From Chloroflexota bacterium (lineage in GTDB: Bacteria > Chloroflexota > Limnocylindria > Limnocylindrales > CSP1-4): a stretch of 7,441 bases of DNA. Positions 5,889 through 7,441 of this stretch are shown piece by piece. Both the position numbers and the translations under genes were made by a program. The stretch is from the NCBI GenBank assembly GCA_005880805.1, contig VBFZ01000149.1:1-7441 (forward strand), read 5' to 3'. A model generated the notes under the pieces. That model did no database searches and was not told the origin of the DNA. It worked only from the letters and a program-made list of their open reading frames with translations. Numbering within the stretch: position 1 is the stretch's first letter; each line of letters begins with the position of its first letter.

Positions 5889-6485
5889 ATGACCCTCGAC
5901 GATGCCGCGATCGAGCGGCTCGTAAAGCAGTCCAGGGACGGCGACGCGCAAGCGTTCGGCCATCTCTTCGACTACTACAGCGAGCCGGTCTATCGCTACA
6001 TCGCCAGCCGCGTCCGACGCCCGAGTGACGCGGAGGACCTGACGCAGACCGTCTTCGTCAAGGCCCTGGAGGCGCTTCCGCGATACGAGTCGCGGGGCGT
6101 TCCCTTCGGGGGCTGGCTCTTCAGGCTGGCCAGGAACGCGGTGATCGACTTCGTCCGGACGAATCGGCAGCACGCCGATATCGCCGACGCGGTCGAGCGC
6201 TCGGACAACGGAACGAGTCCCGACGAGATCGTCGCGACCCGGCAGTGGATCGAAGCCATGCGCGGCGCTCTCGCAACGCTCACCGATGACCAGCGCGACG
6301 CAATCGCGCTTCGGTTCTTCGCCGGACTCTCGGCACGCGAGACCGCTGAGGCAATGGGACGCCAGGAAGGCACGGTGCGGGGATTGCAATTCCGGGCAAT
6401 CGCCGCGCTACGGCGGCAACTCCTCATCGAGGCAGAAGGAGACGTGACGACGGTCGCGACTGCGTTCGGCAGGCCCACACCATGA
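5889..6485 (+). CDS. ECF-type sigma-70 family RNA polymerase sigma factor
   Basis: This 198-residue sigma factor has only regions 2 and 4. Region 2 spans about 23-93: FGHLFDYYSEPVYRYI, then the -10 binding helix DAEDLTQTVFVKALEALPRY at 47-66, then WLFRLARNAVIDFVR at 76-90. A short linker precedes region 4 at about 124-178, with TDDQRDAIALRFFAGLSARETAEAMGRQEGTVRGLQFRAIAALRR carrying the -35 recognition helix-turn-helix. It directs RNA polymerase to a small regulon, normally when released from its partner. The next gene starts inside its stop codon (ATGA at 6482-6485) and encodes the probable membrane regulator. There is no good Shine-Dalgarno site. A weak TTGCCG (5844-5849), 15-nt spacer, TAACAG (5865-5870) promoter candidate overlaps the end of the PHP gene, so the sigma pair could be expressed separately from the threonine genes. 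The ECF subgroup cannot be set by eye. Confidence 0.93.
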   Translation: MTLDDAAIERLVKQSRDGDAQAFGHLFDYYSEPVYRYIASRVRRPSDAEDLTQTVFVKALEALPRYESRGVPFGGWLFRLARNAVIDFVRTNRQHADIADAVERSDNGTSPDEIVATRQWIEAMRGALATLTDDQRDAIALRFFAGLSARETAEAMGRQEGTVRGLQFRAIAALRRQLLIEAEGDVTTVATAFGRPTP

Positions 6486-7384
6486 CGGCAATCACTCTCA
6501 GCGACGGGCAGCCCGAGGGCGGCGCCCTGGAGATCCTCCTCCAGGCGTACGCACGTGCGGAACTGCAGCCGGACACGGCTGCGCTGGGACGCATGCGGGC
6601 GAACGTGCTCGCCGCGGTCGGGACGCAATTTCCGCGACCGAGCCTTGTCGAGCGGGTGAGGGGTGCTTTCGCTGGTTTCGGCGGGCGGCGGGCCGTGCTC
6701 GCATTCGTGACGGCGAGCCTCGTCCTGTTCGCGTTGGCAGGTGGCGCCTTCGCGGCCAGTCGCGCCGGTGGGCCGCTGTATGGCACCCGCCTGAACCTCG
6801 AGACCCTGACGCTGCCCTCAGAGGCAAATGCGCGAACGGATGCCCAGATCGCGCGCCTCCAGGCCCGCCTCGACGAGGCGTCGGACGGGGCGATCCACGG
6901 CAACGGCGCGGCGGTCACGGCCGCCCTCGATGCGTACCGGCAGATCCTCGACGAAGCCCTCGCCGCAGCCGGAGATGACGTCGACCGCGACCTGCGGTTG
7001 GAGCTCGAGCTCGAGCGCCATCGCGTGGTGCTGACCGCCCTGGTGGGCGAGCTGCCCGATGGTGCAGCCGAGGCCATCCAGCGGGTGCTGGATCGCCAGG
7101 CAGGCACGATCGACGCGATCAAGGCCAGCGGCCGACCGGCGGAACCGGGCGCGAACGGCCAGGGCCAGGGGGCGGGCGGGCAGGCTCCGGCGGGACAGGG
7201 CCCTGACACCAATAACGTCAAGGGCACCGGCGGGCAGGGCGGCGGTGGCGACCAGGGTGGCGGGCAAGGCAACGCGGGTTCCGGCGCAACGGCGGAGCCC
7301 TCTCCGAAGCCAAGCCATGACCCACACCCCTCAACCGGTCCTGCGAGCGAGCCGCCTGGCAGCGACCATTCGAAGGCGCCGTAG
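6482..7384 (+). CDS. Membrane-anchored sigma factor regulator with DUF5667-like domain
   Basis: This 300-residue protein is the likely partner of the ECF sigma factor, since their genes overlap by 4 bp. Residues 1-70 should be cytoplasmic and include an amphipathic helix pattern (ALEILLQAYARAEL..ALGRMRANVLAAV) that could hold the sigma factor. One membrane helix is at about 71-93. Outside, GGPLYGTRLNLETL at 96-109 and the following Arg/Glu/Ala-rich helices to about 210 (QIARLQARLDEA, LELELERHRVVL) match the DUF5667 pattern often found beside ECF sigma factors in Actinomycetota and Chloroflexota. From about 218 the sequence is low-complexity: Gly/Gln/Asn-rich to about 263, then Pro/Ser/His-rich to the end, probably an extended wall-spanning or sensory tail. 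There is no zinc-binding HxxxCxxC motif, so it is not a ZAS-type anti-sigma factor. The anti-sigma role is inferred from position and topology. TAG at 7382-7384 ends it; the 57 nt beyond hold nothing recognisable. Confidence 0.82.
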   Translation: MTAITLSDGQPEGGALEILLQAYARAELQPDTAALGRMRANVLAAVGTQFPRPSLVERVRGAFAGFGGRRAVLAFVTASLVLFALAGGAFAASRAGGPLYGTRLNLETLTLPSEANARTDAQIARLQARLDEASDGAIHGNGAAVTAALDAYRQILDEALAAAGDDVDRDLRLELELERHRVVLTALVGELPDGAAEAIQRVLDRQAGTIDAIKASGRPAEPGANGQGQGAGGQAPAGQGPDTNNVKGTGGQGGGGDQGGGQGNAGSGATAEPSPKPSHDPHPSTGPASEPPGSDHSKAP

Positions 7385-7441
7385 AGCTCGCGCGCGACCT
7401 CAACCGCCGTTTACCGGAGACGCCGGCGCCTGTCAGCTAGG

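Noticed and set aside
7385..7441. Possible terminator or start of another gene after the sigma regulator.
   Set aside because: Only weak 4-bp CCGG pairing is present, with no T-run, and no start codon with a ribosome binding site; nothing can be supported in these 57 nt.

Overview
This is a GC-rich bacterial chromosomal window, with GC-dominated third codon positions, GTG and TTG starts, 4-bp ATGA overlaps and tight gene spacing. High GC, Ser/Pro/Ala-rich extracytoplasmic linkers, a DUF3105 protein and an ECF sigma factor paired with a DUF5667-like membrane protein all suit an uncultured Chloroflexota lineage (Limnocylindria/Ellin6529-like). A high-GC actinobacterium-like genome is not excluded. 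The taxonomy is inference: no rRNA or other marker gene is present.

Left part (minus strand, 1-1011): a two-gene unit. A small class I SAM-methyltransferase-like protein (367-1011, GTG start) overlaps by 4 bp (ATGA) a multi-pass membrane protein that runs off the left edge (1-370). A TATACT -10 hexamer lies 8 nt upstream of the GTG, which suggests a leaderless transcript. The divergent region 1012-1167 separates this unit from the rightward genes.

Right part (plus strand, 1168-7384): seven rightward genes. A four-helix small membrane protein (1168-1545) stands alone, with 149 nt after it containing an 8-bp inverted repeat. Then six genes follow with gaps of 10, 24, 2 and 21 nt and a final 4-bp overlap: DUF3105 membrane-anchored protein, threonine 3-dehydrogenase (tdh), 2-amino-3-ketobutyrate CoA ligase (kbl), a HisJ/HisK-type PHP phosphatase, an ECF sigma factor, and its probable DUF5667-like membrane-anchored regulator.

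Function: Tdh and Kbl form the complete two-step route L-threonine -> 2-amino-3-ketobutyrate -> glycine + acetyl-CoA, and all textbook zinc and PLP residues are present. The PHP protein is closely linked to kbl and may be histidinol-phosphate phosphatase or a related phosphoesterase. The sigma factor and membrane regulator form an envelope-responsive switch with unknown targets.

I see no mobile element, CRISPR array, tRNA, rRNA or toxin/defence locus, and no clearly new system. The items most worth a second look are the leaderless methyltransferase promoter, the DUF3105-tdh-kbl-PHP-sigma gene string, and the unusual long Gly/Gln and Pro/Ser tail of the sigma regulator.
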